Part shown: positions 8,370 through 16,074 of the stretch, one piece after another
How the letters are laid out: each line of letters begins with the position of its first letter
How positions within the stretch are numbered: the stretch's first letter is position 1
Assembly: GCA_042573625.1 (NCBI GenBank)
Contig: JBHPCZ010000016.1
Coordinates: 1 to 44,797, forward strand
Direction of reading: 5' to 3'
DNA: 44,797 bases
Origin: JBHPCZ01 sp042573625
GTDB lineage: Bacteria; Desulfobacterota; Desulfobacteria; Desulfobacterales; UBA11574
Notes under the pieces: model-generated
Database searches by the model: none
Told to the model about the DNA's origin: nothing
Seen by the model: only the letters and a program-made list of their open reading frames with translations
Translations under genes and position numbers: made by a program

Positions 8370-9488
8370 TTACAGTTCTGCAATTGAACAGGACGTGTTG
8401 AGGCTGTTGAGAATCTCAGCTTCGTTGTCTCTGACCACTACCTGATTTTCGATCCGGATACCGCCCCATCCGGGAAGGTATATTCCCGGTTCAACGGTGA
8501 TGATCATCCCGGCGTCGAGCCGTGTATCCTTGAAAGGGCTGAGTCGTGGCGCTTCATGAATGGCAAGCCCGGTTCCGTGACCCAGACCGTGGCCGAATTT
8601 TCCTTCGAATCCCATGGAATTAATATGGTTTCTTGAAATTTCATCGATCGCTTTTGAACTGGCGCCGGGTTTTATGGCATCTATAGCCATCTGCTGGGCA
8701 TCCAGAACAGTTTTGTAAACCCTCTTGAACGTTTCATCCGGATTTCCGATGACAAGGGTTCGGGATGAATCCGAACAGTAACCATTCAATCTAGCGCCCC
8801 AGTCAAATAGAATCGGTTCGCCTTTTTTAATTTTTCTATCTCCGGGAATTGCATGGGGCAGGGCGCTGTTGGGGCCGGACGCAACAATGGTCGGAAAGGA
8901 TAATGCGTCAGCACCCGCTTCACGCATCTCCTTTTCCATGGCCCATGCCGCCTCTTTCTCTGTCATCCCCGGTGCAAGCATCCCCGCGACTTTTCTGAAA
9001 GCGTTTTCCGCTATGGAGAGTGCTTTTTTTGTGGCTTCAATTTCAGCTTCTTCTTTTATGATGCGCAGATCTTCCACAATATTTTCGGTTTCTACGAGTT
9101 CCACAGACAGATTGTCGGAGGTTATGTTTTCAACAATTTTGTTATACTGAAAGCAGGACATGCGGATACCCTCAAATCCGAGCCTTCCAATGTTCAGTTC
9201 CTTTAATATATCGGGTAGCGCCTTGGCCAACCCCTCTTTATAACACGTTATTTCGTAAAGGGGTGCTTCGGTTTCGGCCTGCAGTTCGTAGCGCGAATCC
9301 GTGGCAAGAATAAGCCTTGCGTCGGATATGAGGAGGGCTCCGGCAGATTCGTCGAACTGGGAATCCTCACCTGTAAAACCGCTCAGATAACGACGATTTT
9401 CCGCCACAAGAACCAACACTGCGTCAAGATCCTGTTCGGAAAGGGATTTTCTAAGCCTTTTCAGTCTGTTTTTAATTGTTTTTGTCAA
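8370..9488 (-). CDS. M24-family Xaa-Pro aminopeptidase/dipeptidase
   Basis: This protein of about 372 residues has an N-terminal creatinase-like domain (residues 1-130) followed by a pita-bread metallopeptidase domain. The five metal ligands are visible: Asp in LFDWGA, Asp in YCSDSSRT, His in GHGLGHGTG, Glu in TVEPGIY and Glu in IRIENQ. It should remove N-terminal residues ahead of proline in the cytoplasm, with Mn or Co as cofactor. A longer frame begins at a TTG at 9512. However, a perfect AGGAGG (plus-strand CCTCCT, 9494-9499) lies 5 bases before a TTG at 9488, so 9488 is preferred. Confidence 0.93.
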   Translation of the reverse strand: MTKTIKNRLKRLRKSLSEQDLDAVLVLVAENRRYLSGFTGEDSQFDESAGALLISDARLILATDSRYELQAETEAPLYEITCYKEGLAKALPDILKELNIGRLGFEGIRMSCFQYNKIVENITSDNLSVELVETENIVEDLRIIKEEAEIEATKKALSIAENAFRKVAGMLAPGMTEKEAAWAMEKEMREAGADALSFPTIVASGPNSALPHAIPGDRKIKKGEPILFDWGARLNGYCSDSSRTLVIGNPDETFKRVYKTVLDAQQMAIDAIKPGASSKAIDEISRNHINSMGFEGKFGHGLGHGTGLAIHEAPRLSPFKDTRLDAGMIITVEPGIYLPGWGGIRIENQVVVRDNEAEILNSLNTSCSIAEL

Positions 9489-9493
9489 GGTTT

Positions 9494-9499
9494 CCTCCT
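9494..9499 (-). promoter_or_regulatory. Ribosome binding site deciding the M24 peptidase start
   Basis: AGGAGG on the minus strand is 5 bases upstream of the TTG codon at 9488. This favours that start over the TTG 24 bases upstream. Confidence 0.75.
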
Positions 9500-9514
9500 C
9501 AATATGCCCCAATC

Positions 9515-9711
9515 ATGACGGTATCGTAAAAAGTCTGATTTCGCTCTCTCCGCGAGCAATTTTGGGATTCATAACTCGCCTGGCTAAATTTAAATAACTC
9601 GGGCTAACACCCTCAAACAGTTTGAAATATTTAACGCCAGGCTCATTCCGAATCTTTCTCAAAAATTGCTCAATGTCGTTCGAAAAATGACTTTTTACGA
9701 GTTTATCAATC
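9515..9711 (+). repeat. Inverted-repeat element, copy B (with internal expansion)
   Basis: The ends TCGTAAAAAGT and ACTTTTTACGA are inverted copies. The first 55 bases (TGACGGTATCG...GGGATTCATAA) match the reverse complement of the element at 27551-27629 almost base for base, and so does the last part (AAAATGACTTTTTACGAGTT). Copy B carries about 110 extra bases in the middle, flanked by GCCTGGC/GCCAGGC, that are absent from copy A. The core GGGCTAACACCCTC also occurs, slightly changed, at 18743-18837. It has no coding capacity. Confidence 0.75.
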
Positions 9712-9990
9712 TTGATGATGTATCAAAATAATAGGAATTTATCACGAAATTTCGCATTTCATTCTTTTGTGTTTTTTGGTTATCACTAAACATTTGCCAG
9801 AAGCAATACGAATATCGTATCCTGTCCGGCAATATAACGGGAGGAGCAGGGGAAAGGGTCGCTTATAGATACAAAACCCTTGAAACTAATCTGTATTCAT
9901 GTTGAACTGGTTCAGCAAAAAGAACGCGTTAAGTTATCATTGAGACCGTTTCAGTTGATGGACGGAGAGTGAGGGAGATAGATTAAAGAA
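9712..9990. other. Intergenic stretch upstream of rfbD
   Basis: Together with the repeat at 9515-9711 this makes a gene-free gap of about 500 bases between the divergent M24 peptidase and rfbD genes. I see no ORF and no clear hairpin in this half. The rfbD promoter should lie here, and a purine-rich ribosome binding site (GGGAGA) ends about 15 bases before the rfbD ATG. Confidence 0.5.
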
Positions 9991-10887
9991 ATGAGGATTC
10001 TGATCACCGGTGGAAAAGGTCAACTGGGCAGCGACTGTGCAGAGGTCTTCGGCAGATCTCACGAGGTGATGAGCATGGGGTCGGCGGAACTGGATATTAC
10101 TGATCCTTTGGATGTGAAAACCGTTATTTCGCGTTTTTCACCGGATGTTATTCTGAATTGTGCCGCATACACCCAGGTGGACGCCTGTGAAACCGAAAAG
10201 GATCTGGCCTGGAAAGTCAATGCCAAAGGGCCGGAAAATCTTGCCTTAAGTGTAGAAAAGCACGGCGGTCGATTGGTCCACATTTCCACCGACTACGTCT
10301 TTGACGGCAGCAAAAAGCTGCCGGAACCTTATCAGGAAGAGGATAGACCCAATCCGATGTCGCATTACGGAAAGAGTAAGCTCGAAGGTGAAAAAGCCGT
10401 AAAGGAAACAACCGAACGCCATATCATCCTCAGGACAGCATGGTTATACGGCGTAAAAGGACACAATTTTCTTAAAACCATTCTAAAACTGGCCTTGAGA
10501 GATTCTTCTGAACCGATCAAGGTGGTAAACGACCAGTTCGGCTCGCCAACATGGTCCTACCGGCTGGCGATTCAATTGTCTGAGATGATCGAAGGAGACG
10601 CACAGGGGACCTTTCATGCAACGGCGGAGAGATGCTGCAGCTGGTATGAATTGGCGCTTTATTTTCTTGAGAAGATGGAAGTTGCTCACTCGGTCGTTCC
10701 ATGCACCAGCGATGACTACCCTACGCCCGCCGTCAGACCGAAAAATTCCATTCTGGAAAACCGCCGTCTCAAACAAAAAGGTATCCATCTCATGACAGAC
10801 TGGCAAACCGATGTGGAACAATTTGTCCGTCGTTTTCGCGAACGGTTAATCGAAGAACATACAGATAGCAAGGAAAAGGTGTTATGA
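9991..10887 (+). CDS. rfbD: dTDP-4-dehydrorhamnose reductase
   Basis: This 298-residue protein of the RmlD/extended SDR family has the N-terminal NAD(P)-binding motif GGKGQLG, ISTDYVFDG and catalytic YGKSK. It reduces dTDP-4-keto-L-rhamnose to dTDP-L-rhamnose in the cytoplasm for O-antigen or other polysaccharide. Its partners rfbA, rfbB and rfbC are not in the window, so the precursor must come from elsewhere or the enzyme uses another 4-keto sugar. It overlaps the next gene by 4 bases (ATGA), showing an operon with translational coupling. Confidence 0.93.
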   Translation: MRILITGGKGQLGSDCAEVFGRSHEVMSMGSAELDITDPLDVKTVISRFSPDVILNCAAYTQVDACETEKDLAWKVNAKGPENLALSVEKHGGRLVHISTDYVFDGSKKLPEPYQEEDRPNPMSHYGKSKLEGEKAVKETTERHIILRTAWLYGVKGHNFLKTILKLALRDSSEPIKVVNDQFGSPTWSYRLAIQLSEMIEGDAQGTFHATAERCCSWYELALYFLEKMEVAHSVVPCTSDDYPTPAVRPKNSILENRRLKQKGIHLMTDWQTDVEQFVRRFRERLIEEHTDSKEKVL

Positions 10888-12221
10888 GCACAACAAAAGA
10901 AAAAACTTCCCGGCAAAGACTGCATCAGTTGATCGAGGAAAAAAAGGCCGTTGTGGGCATCATCGGACTAGGTTATGTCGGCCTGCCTCTTGGCCTTCAT
11001 TTTGCACAAAACGGCATTACCGTGTTGGGATTTGATGTGGATGAGACGAAAATCGATCAGCTTCGCCGAGGTGAATCCTATATCAAACACGTTCCGGCAA
11101 ACACGATAAAGGATAGTATCAAGAGGAAACTGCTCGATGTAACCTTTGATTTTACCCGCCTGAACGAGCCGGATTGCATACTTATTTGCGTACCCACTCC
11201 GCTTACTGATAAGATGGAGCCCGATTTGAGCTACCTTGTGGAAACCACGAATACCATATCAGAAAATCTTCGCGAAGGACAACTCGTGGTGTTGGAGAGT
11301 ACAACCTATCCCGGGACGACCGAGGAGATTCTTCTTCCGCGTCTGGAGTCCAAAAAGATGAAGGCCGGCGAAAACTTCTTTCTTGCTTTTTCCCCGGAGA
11401 GAGAAGACCCGGGAAACAAGCAATTCAACGCCACCAATATCCCTAAGATCGTCGGCGGTGTCACCGATTCCTGCCTGGAGGTCGCCACCGCCCTATATAA
11501 GTGCATTACCCGACCGGTACCTGTATCATCCACCCGAACGGCCGAGCTGACCAAGCTTTTGGAAAACACCTTCCGATCGGTTAACATTGCCCTGGTTAAC
11601 GAACTGAAGATTCTGGCGCACAAGATGGACATCGATCTGTTTGAGGTCATCGACGCCGCCGCCACCAAGCCTTTCGGGTATACGCCTTTCTACCCGGGCC
11701 CCGGGTTGGGTGGCCACTGTATTCCCGTTGATCCGTTTTATCTCTCATGGAAGGCCAGAGAGTACGATTTTTCGACCCGTTTTATTCAATTGGCCGGAGA
11801 AATTAACGTGTCCATGCCATACTATGTCGTTGAAAGGACTATTGAGGCCCTGAATAATCATAAAAAAAGCCTCAACGGTAGCCGCATCCTTGTTCTCGGC
11901 ATCGCTTACAAGAAAGATGTCGATGACGACAGAGAATCTCCGGGATACGCTATTATGAAAATGCTGTTGGAAAAGGGTGCGATGGTAAGCTATAACGATC
12001 CCTTGATACCGAAGCTGAAGGCGACCAGGAAATACGAATTCCAGATGGAATCGAGCCTCCTGTCGCCCGCTGTGATCAGCCAGATGGATGCAGTCATTAT
12101 CGTAACGGATCACAGCGCTTATGATTATGAACAGATAGTCAATCATGCCAAACTGGTTATTGACACCCGAAATGCAACCAAGGGCATTATGACGCAGAAA
12201 GAGAAAATCGTAATGGCTTGA
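10884..12221 (+). CDS. UDP-sugar 6-dehydrogenase (UDP-N-acetylglucosamine/glucose type)
   Basis: This 445-residue protein has the three domains of the UDP-glucose/GDP-mannose dehydrogenase family. The Rossmann motif is GIIGLGYVGLPLGLHFA (residues 25-42). The central region has the phrase SPEREDPG. The catalytic cysteine sits in PGLGGHCIPVDP. It oxidises the C6 of a nucleotide sugar twice with NAD to give a uronic acid. SPER.DPG and the overall pattern resemble WbpA/WecC/TviB-type enzymes acting on N-acetyl sugars more than UDP-glucose dehydrogenase, but substrate cannot be fixed from sequence. It is coupled to rfbD by a 4-base overlap and lies 61 bases before galE, fitting a surface polysaccharide precursor operon. 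Confidence 0.9.
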   Translation: MSTTKEKTSRQRLHQLIEEKKAVVGIIGLGYVGLPLGLHFAQNGITVLGFDVDETKIDQLRRGESYIKHVPANTIKDSIKRKLLDVTFDFTRLNEPDCILICVPTPLTDKMEPDLSYLVETTNTISENLREGQLVVLESTTYPGTTEEILLPRLESKKMKAGENFFLAFSPEREDPGNKQFNATNIPKIVGGVTDSCLEVATALYKCITRPVPVSSTRTAELTKLLENTFRSVNIALVNELKILAHKMDIDLFEVIDAAATKPFGYTPFYPGPGLGGHCIPVDPFYLSWKAREYDFSTRFIQLAGEINVSMPYYVVERTIEALNNHKKSLNGSRILVLGIAYKKDVDDDRESPGYAIMKMLLEKGAMVSYNDPLIPKLKATRKYEFQMESSLLSPAVISQMDAVIIVTDHSAYDYEQIVNHAKLVIDTRNATKGIMTQKEKIVMA

Positions 12222-12282
12222 TTGCATTTTACCACACCAGGGATACTCCTGTTAGAATGAGAAATAGCAGAGGTTTCGTGAA

Positions 12283-13275
12283 ATGAAAGAAAAGAAAATA
12301 CTGGTTGTTGGGGGTGCAGGATATATCGGCAGCCATATGGTAAAAGAATTGCTGAGGTCCGGGTATAGTGTAGTAACGTTGGACAATCTCTCCAATGGCC
12401 ATCGAGACCTCCTCCCGGGCGGAACCTTTATTCAGGGTAACTGTGGGGATGCTGCTTTGCTGGACAAAATGTTTTCGGAACATCAAATAGACGCTGTCAT
12501 GCACTTTGCGGCCTATGCGCTGGTGGGGGAGTCCATGGAAAATCCACTGGCCTATTATCGGAACAACCTGGCTGAAACAATGGAGTTGATCAACGCCATG
12601 GTGCGGCATAATGTCATGCGTTTTATATTCTCCTCCACCGCTGCGGTTTACGGCGAGCCGGATGAGGTGCCGATCACCGAAAACCATCCATGCAATCCTA
12701 CCAATCCATACGGTGCGACCAAGATAGCTGCGGAACGAATGCTTCGGGATTGCGATGTCGCCTACGGGCTGAAATATATAAACCTCCGCTATTTTAACGC
12801 TGCAGGCGCTGACGAATCCGGTGAGATCGGTGAACGACACGACCCCGAGACGCACCTGATCCCTTTGACGCTTAGGGTGGCCACCGGGGAACTTGAAAGT
12901 ATCAAGATTTTCGGTACCAATTACTCCACTGAGGACGGAACCTGTATCAGGGACTATATCCATGTCATTGATTTGGCGCAGGCGCATCTGCTTGCACTCA
13001 AAACGCTGCTTTCCGGCGGAAAGAGCGCTGTTTACAACCTCGGAAACAGCAGAGGGTATTCGGTTCGCGAGGTTATCGAATTGGCCAGGGAAGTGACAGG
13101 ACGACCCATCCGTGCTGTTGAGGTGGACATGAGACCGGGTGACCCGGCGGTGCTGATAGCAAGTTCTGACAAAATTCTTAAAGAACTGGGATGGAAGCCC
13201 AAATATGAGGACCTGGAGACGATTATCAGGACCGCGTGGGTGTGGCATCAAAAAGAAGCAAAGGTTTCCCAATAA
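12283..13275 (+). CDS. galE: UDP-glucose 4-epimerase
   Basis: This 330-residue extended SDR has GGAGYIGSH at residues 9-17, SSTAAVYGEP, catalytic Tyr-Lys in NPYGATK and GTCIRDYIHVIDLAQAH. These are diagnostic of GalE. It interconverts UDP-glucose and UDP-galactose, or the N-acetyl forms, with tightly bound NAD in the cytoplasm. Its place after a UDP-sugar dehydrogenase and rfbD points to polysaccharide precursor supply. It ends 8 bases before the CysQ-like gene. A 431-residue frame runs antisense across it but is judged a shadow. Confidence 0.96.
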   Translation: MKEKKILVVGGAGYIGSHMVKELLRSGYSVVTLDNLSNGHRDLLPGGTFIQGNCGDAALLDKMFSEHQIDAVMHFAAYALVGESMENPLAYYRNNLAETMELINAMVRHNVMRFIFSSTAAVYGEPDEVPITENHPCNPTNPYGATKIAAERMLRDCDVAYGLKYINLRYFNAAGADESGEIGERHDPETHLIPLTLRVATGELESIKIFGTNYSTEDGTCIRDYIHVIDLAQAHLLALKTLLSGGKSAVYNLGNSRGYSVREVIELAREVTGRPIRAVEVDMRPGDPAVLIASSDKILKELGWKPKYEDLETIIRTAWVWHQKEAKVSQ

Positions 13276-13283
13276 AGGAATAT

Positions 13284-14177
13284 ATGAAAAAGAGTCTGAC
13301 ACAAAAATATCTGTTGCTTGCATTGTTCGCCGCGGGTCGGGCCGGAGAGGCGATACTCGATGTTTATCAAAAAGAAACCCGTGTCGAATACAAGGATGAC
13401 AAATCACCCTTAACCGAGGCCGACAGACGGTCCCATGAAATAATTGAGCATTACCTGTCCAATCAAACAGAATCCGGATTACCCTTGCTGAGTGAAGAGG
13501 GAAGGGATATCGATTACAAAACAAGAAAGAAATGGGAATATTTCTGGATGATCGATCCCCTTGACGGGACCAAGGAGTTTATCAACAGAAACGGAGAATT
13601 CACTGTAAATATTGCCATCATCCACGGGGGCAGGCCGATCCTCGGCGTTATTTATGTACCTGTGAACGGTACTTTCTATTTTGCAGCTAACGGGATCGGT
13701 TCGTACAAGCTGGACAATGCGGAAGGCCTTTCCCTGATCCACAAGACGCCGGAAACTGTTGAAGGCACTGGGTTGTTGAATAGAATCATTAATCATTCCG
13801 AAAAATTACCGCTTTCAGAACAATCAACGGGCAGCGCATCAAAAGTGCCGTTTACCATCATCGGCAGCCGGTCTCACGCCACAACAGAACTTGAAGACTT
13901 TGTGGAAAACATGAAAGACAGATACGAATCGGTAGAGTTTATCTCTGCCGGGAGTTCGTTAAAGTTTTGTCTGGTGGCGGAAGGCCGGGCCGATATTTAT
14001 CCCCGTTTGGGCCCTACAATGGAGTGGGACACCGCCGCCGGGCAGGCGGTGGTTGAACAGGCCAACGGAACGGTGTTGAACGCAGGTTCCAGCGAGCCGT
14101 TGAAATATAACAAGGAAAATCTTCTGAATCCCTGGTTTGTCGTGAACAGGGGGAGAAAAACTGTTTCAGCCCTTTGA
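13284..14177 (+). CDS. cysQ: 3'(2'),5'-bisphosphate nucleotidase, CysQ-like
   Basis: This is a 297-residue inositol-monophosphatase-family protein. The metal-binding motifs are visible: Glu in LLSEEGRDI, WMIDPLDGTKEFI and the C-terminal MEWDTAAGQAVVE. DGTKEFI is typical of CysQ. It would hydrolyse 3'-phosphoadenosine 5'-phosphate to AMP, recycling a by-product of sulfation. The ATG at 13284 is preferred over an in-frame codon at 13236 inside galE because AAAGGA sits just upstream and the gap to galE is then 8 bases. The presence of PAP recycling beside sugar genes might hint at sulfated polysaccharide, but this is speculation. Confidence 0.92.
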   Translation: MKKSLTQKYLLLALFAAGRAGEAILDVYQKETRVEYKDDKSPLTEADRRSHEIIEHYLSNQTESGLPLLSEEGRDIDYKTRKKWEYFWMIDPLDGTKEFINRNGEFTVNIAIIHGGRPILGVIYVPVNGTFYFAANGIGSYKLDNAEGLSLIHKTPETVEGTGLLNRIINHSEKLPLSEQSTGSASKVPFTIIGSRSHATTELEDFVENMKDRYESVEFISAGSSLKFCLVAEGRADIYPRLGPTMEWDTAAGQAVVEQANGTVLNAGSSEPLKYNKENLLNPWFVVNRGRKTVSAL

Positions 14178-14208
14178 CTGATTTCACTTTATACTATTTC
14201 CGTAAACC

Positions 14209-14970
14209 TTACTCCAACTGGAATCGGACAGGGATGACGACCCACATGTCCGCTGTTTCATTGCCTCTTTTTCCCGGCACAAACAACCAGTCTTTGACCG
14301 ACTTCATGGCGGCTTTGTCTAAAATTGCGTAACCGCTGGATGTCGATACCCGCAGGTCATCAACGCTTCCGTTTCGGTTGACCAGAACATTAAGAAGGAC
14401 GGTCCCCTGATACCCTCTTTTGGTTGCGATTCGGGGGTATTTGGGCTTTGGGTTTTGTTGATACAGCGGTCTTGCTTCCTGAATAACCGGGGGAGGTGTC
14501 ACAGCGGCATCTTTTTCAACGGCGCTCGTTACCGGTTTTTTAATAACCTCTTCTTGTATTTGTGGGACAGGGGCAAGCGGCGTTTCAATTGTCTTTGGAT
14601 GCTCCATCGGAGATGAAGGTTCAGGAGAAACAGGGGCCGGGTTTTTAACGACTTCCTTAGGCGGTTCTTTCTTTTTCGGTGGAACAATTGGCTTGAAGAT
14701 TTTTTTAGGAGGGATGTCCTGTTTTTTCCGTGATTTCACCTTGGGCGGCGGCTTTTGTATCTTCGTTACCACTTTTTTCTCTGGAAGAGCAGGCTTTTTT
14801 ATTATGGGTTTCGGGTCGAGACGTTTCAGGGGCATGTTGACCAGGGTCATCGAGATAACACGAGATATCGGCTTGGTAATGGTTTTTTTCTTAAACCATC
14901 TAAAATCCATTCCCAGAAGCAGTCCATGTATTCCCAAGGCCAATATGAAAGAAAAGAGGATTCGTTTCAC
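14209..14970 (-). CDS. tonB: TonB energy-transducing protein
   Basis: This 253-residue protein has one N-terminal membrane segment (ILFSFILALGIHGLLLGM), a Lys-Pro rich periplasmic spacer (residues 55-150) and a C-terminal TonB domain (YPRIATKRGYQGTVLLNVLV.. ending DMWVVIPVRFQLE). It spans the periplasm and passes proton-motive energy from ExbB-ExbD to outer membrane receptors. It starts with GTG and overlaps exbD by 4 bases. As last gene of the receptor-exbB-exbD-tonB unit behind a cobalamin riboswitch, it appears dedicated to B12 uptake. Confidence 0.95.
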   Translation of the reverse strand: MKRILFSFILALGIHGLLLGMDFRWFKKKTITKPISRVISMTLVNMPLKRLDPKPIIKKPALPEKKVVTKIQKPPPKVKSRKKQDIPPKKIFKPIVPPKKKEPPKEVVKNPAPVSPEPSSPMEHPKTIETPLAPVPQIQEEVIKKPVTSAVEKDAAVTPPPVIQEARPLYQQNPKPKYPRIATKRGYQGTVLLNVLVNRNGSVDDLRVSTSSGYAILDKAAMKSVKDWLFVPGKRGNETADMWVVIPVRFQLE

Positions 14971-15377
14971 TGCTGAGGCTCCACCTCTGCCTGGAGGGAA
15001 ATTCGATGAATGCCGGCCAGCCTGATTTGATCCAGGACTTGAAAAAGTTTCTGATAGGACAGGGTTTTCTCTGCAAAAAGAAAGACACCGGGATCTTTGT
15101 CTCCAGCGGTCTTTTCTTGAAGCATCGCTTTCAGCTGATTCATGGGAACCCGTGTTTTGTCCACGTAAATGGATCCGTCGATTTTAACTGTTACGGACAA
15201 GGCCGGTTTTTGGGTGATCGCTGCTGTAGCGGAGGAGGGCAGGACAACCGGTAGACCGCGATGTACGGCCATGGAGAGCATGGCGTAGATGAAAAAGACC
15301 AGAAGGAGAAAGACAATATCAATCAAAGGAAGCATTTCAATGCGGGCCTTTTTATTTGTGTGCAGGACGAGCTTCAT
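14967..15377 (-). CDS. exbD: ExbD/TolR-type biopolymer transport protein
   Basis: This 136-residue protein has one membrane segment with the key Asp: MLPLIDIVFLLLVFFIYAML. A periplasmic domain follows (LSVTVKIDGSIYVDKTRVP). ExbD forms the proton channel with ExbB and drives TonB. The ATG at 15377 has GAGGTG 6 bases upstream and is preferred over a GTG at 15386. The short length and GxIyvd motif fit ExbD rather than TolR, and the neighbours agree. Confidence 0.95.
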   Translation of the reverse strand: MKLVLHTNKKARIEMLPLIDIVFLLLVFFIYAMLSMAVHRGLPVVLPSSATAAITQKPALSVTVKIDGSIYVDKTRVPMNQLKAMLQEKTAGDKDPGVFLFAEKTLSYQKLFQVLDQIRLAGIHRISLQAEVEPQQ

Positions 15378-15420
15378 TATGAACACCTCAGGGTCTTACT
15401 GAATTTTATGCTTAAAGGCG

Positions 15421-16059
15421 CTAAGTGGAGATCCCGGCAGATGCCGGGGGCGAATGTGACTGGCTGAGTTTTTCATAGACGATTTCCAGACTGGTTGCAT
15501 ATTTTTCAATGTTAAGGGCGGCATTTTCAACCCGTGCATTAAAGTAGTTGTAAGGGAAGACCGAGAGGATCGCTATGCCGAGACCTGCTGCCGTAGTGAT
15601 CAGGGCCTGGGCGATTCCTGCGGTAACGGCCTGGGGGTTTTCGATGCCCGCAGTGCCCAGCATTTCAAAAGAGATAATAATCCCGAGAACCGTACCGAAA
15701 ATTCCCAGAAGCGGCGCAACGGTAATCATGGTATCCAGCACACCGTTGTACCGGCGCATCCCTTTAATCTCTTCTGCTGCTGCCGACTCCATGGCTTTGG
15801 TCATGGAAAAGTCACGGTGGAGTATTCCGTTGATCAAAATTTTTACGATATAGTCTTTAGAACCGGCTGTCTTTGCTCTGACGGCTTCCCAATCTCCGGT
15901 GCGACAGATCTCCAGGACTTCATCCACAAGGGGTTGATTGCGGCGCATATCCATAACAATCCAGAAGAAAAGCCTTTCGATAACCACGGTCAGCATGATA
16001 ACAGAACATGCCAACAGCGGATACATGACTGGTCCGCCTTTTACAAAAAAATCAAACAT
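15421..16059 (-). CDS. exbB: ExbB/MotA/TolQ-type proton channel protein
   Basis: This 212-residue protein has three membrane segments: PLLACSVIMLTVVIERLFFW near the N-terminus, then APLLGIFGTVLGIIISF and GLGIAILSVFPYNYF. GLLGTV-like APLLGIFGTVLG and the following TAGIAQALITTAAGLGIAI are family signatures. It forms the pentameric channel that works with ExbD. The gene lies 15 bases after the receptor gene and 43 bases before exbD, so all belong to one transcript. Confidence 0.95.
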   Translation of the reverse strand: MFDFFVKGGPVMYPLLACSVIMLTVVIERLFFWIVMDMRRNQPLVDEVLEICRTGDWEAVRAKTAGSKDYIVKILINGILHRDFSMTKAMESAAAEEIKGMRRYNGVLDTMITVAPLLGIFGTVLGIIISFEMLGTAGIENPQAVTAGIAQALITTAAGLGIAILSVFPYNYFNARVENAALNIEKYATSLEIVYEKLSQSHSPPASAGIST

Positions 16060-16074
16060 TGCTCGACCTCGTCG

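Noticed and set aside
11745..12227. 160-codon minus-strand frame inside the UDP-sugar dehydrogenase
   Set aside because: Antisense shadow of a clearly conserved enzyme with no family resemblance of its own.
12229..13524. 431-codon open frame on the minus strand
   Set aside because: It lies antisense across the whole of galE and part of cysQ, has no family resemblance and no operon logic. It is explained by galE codon usage.
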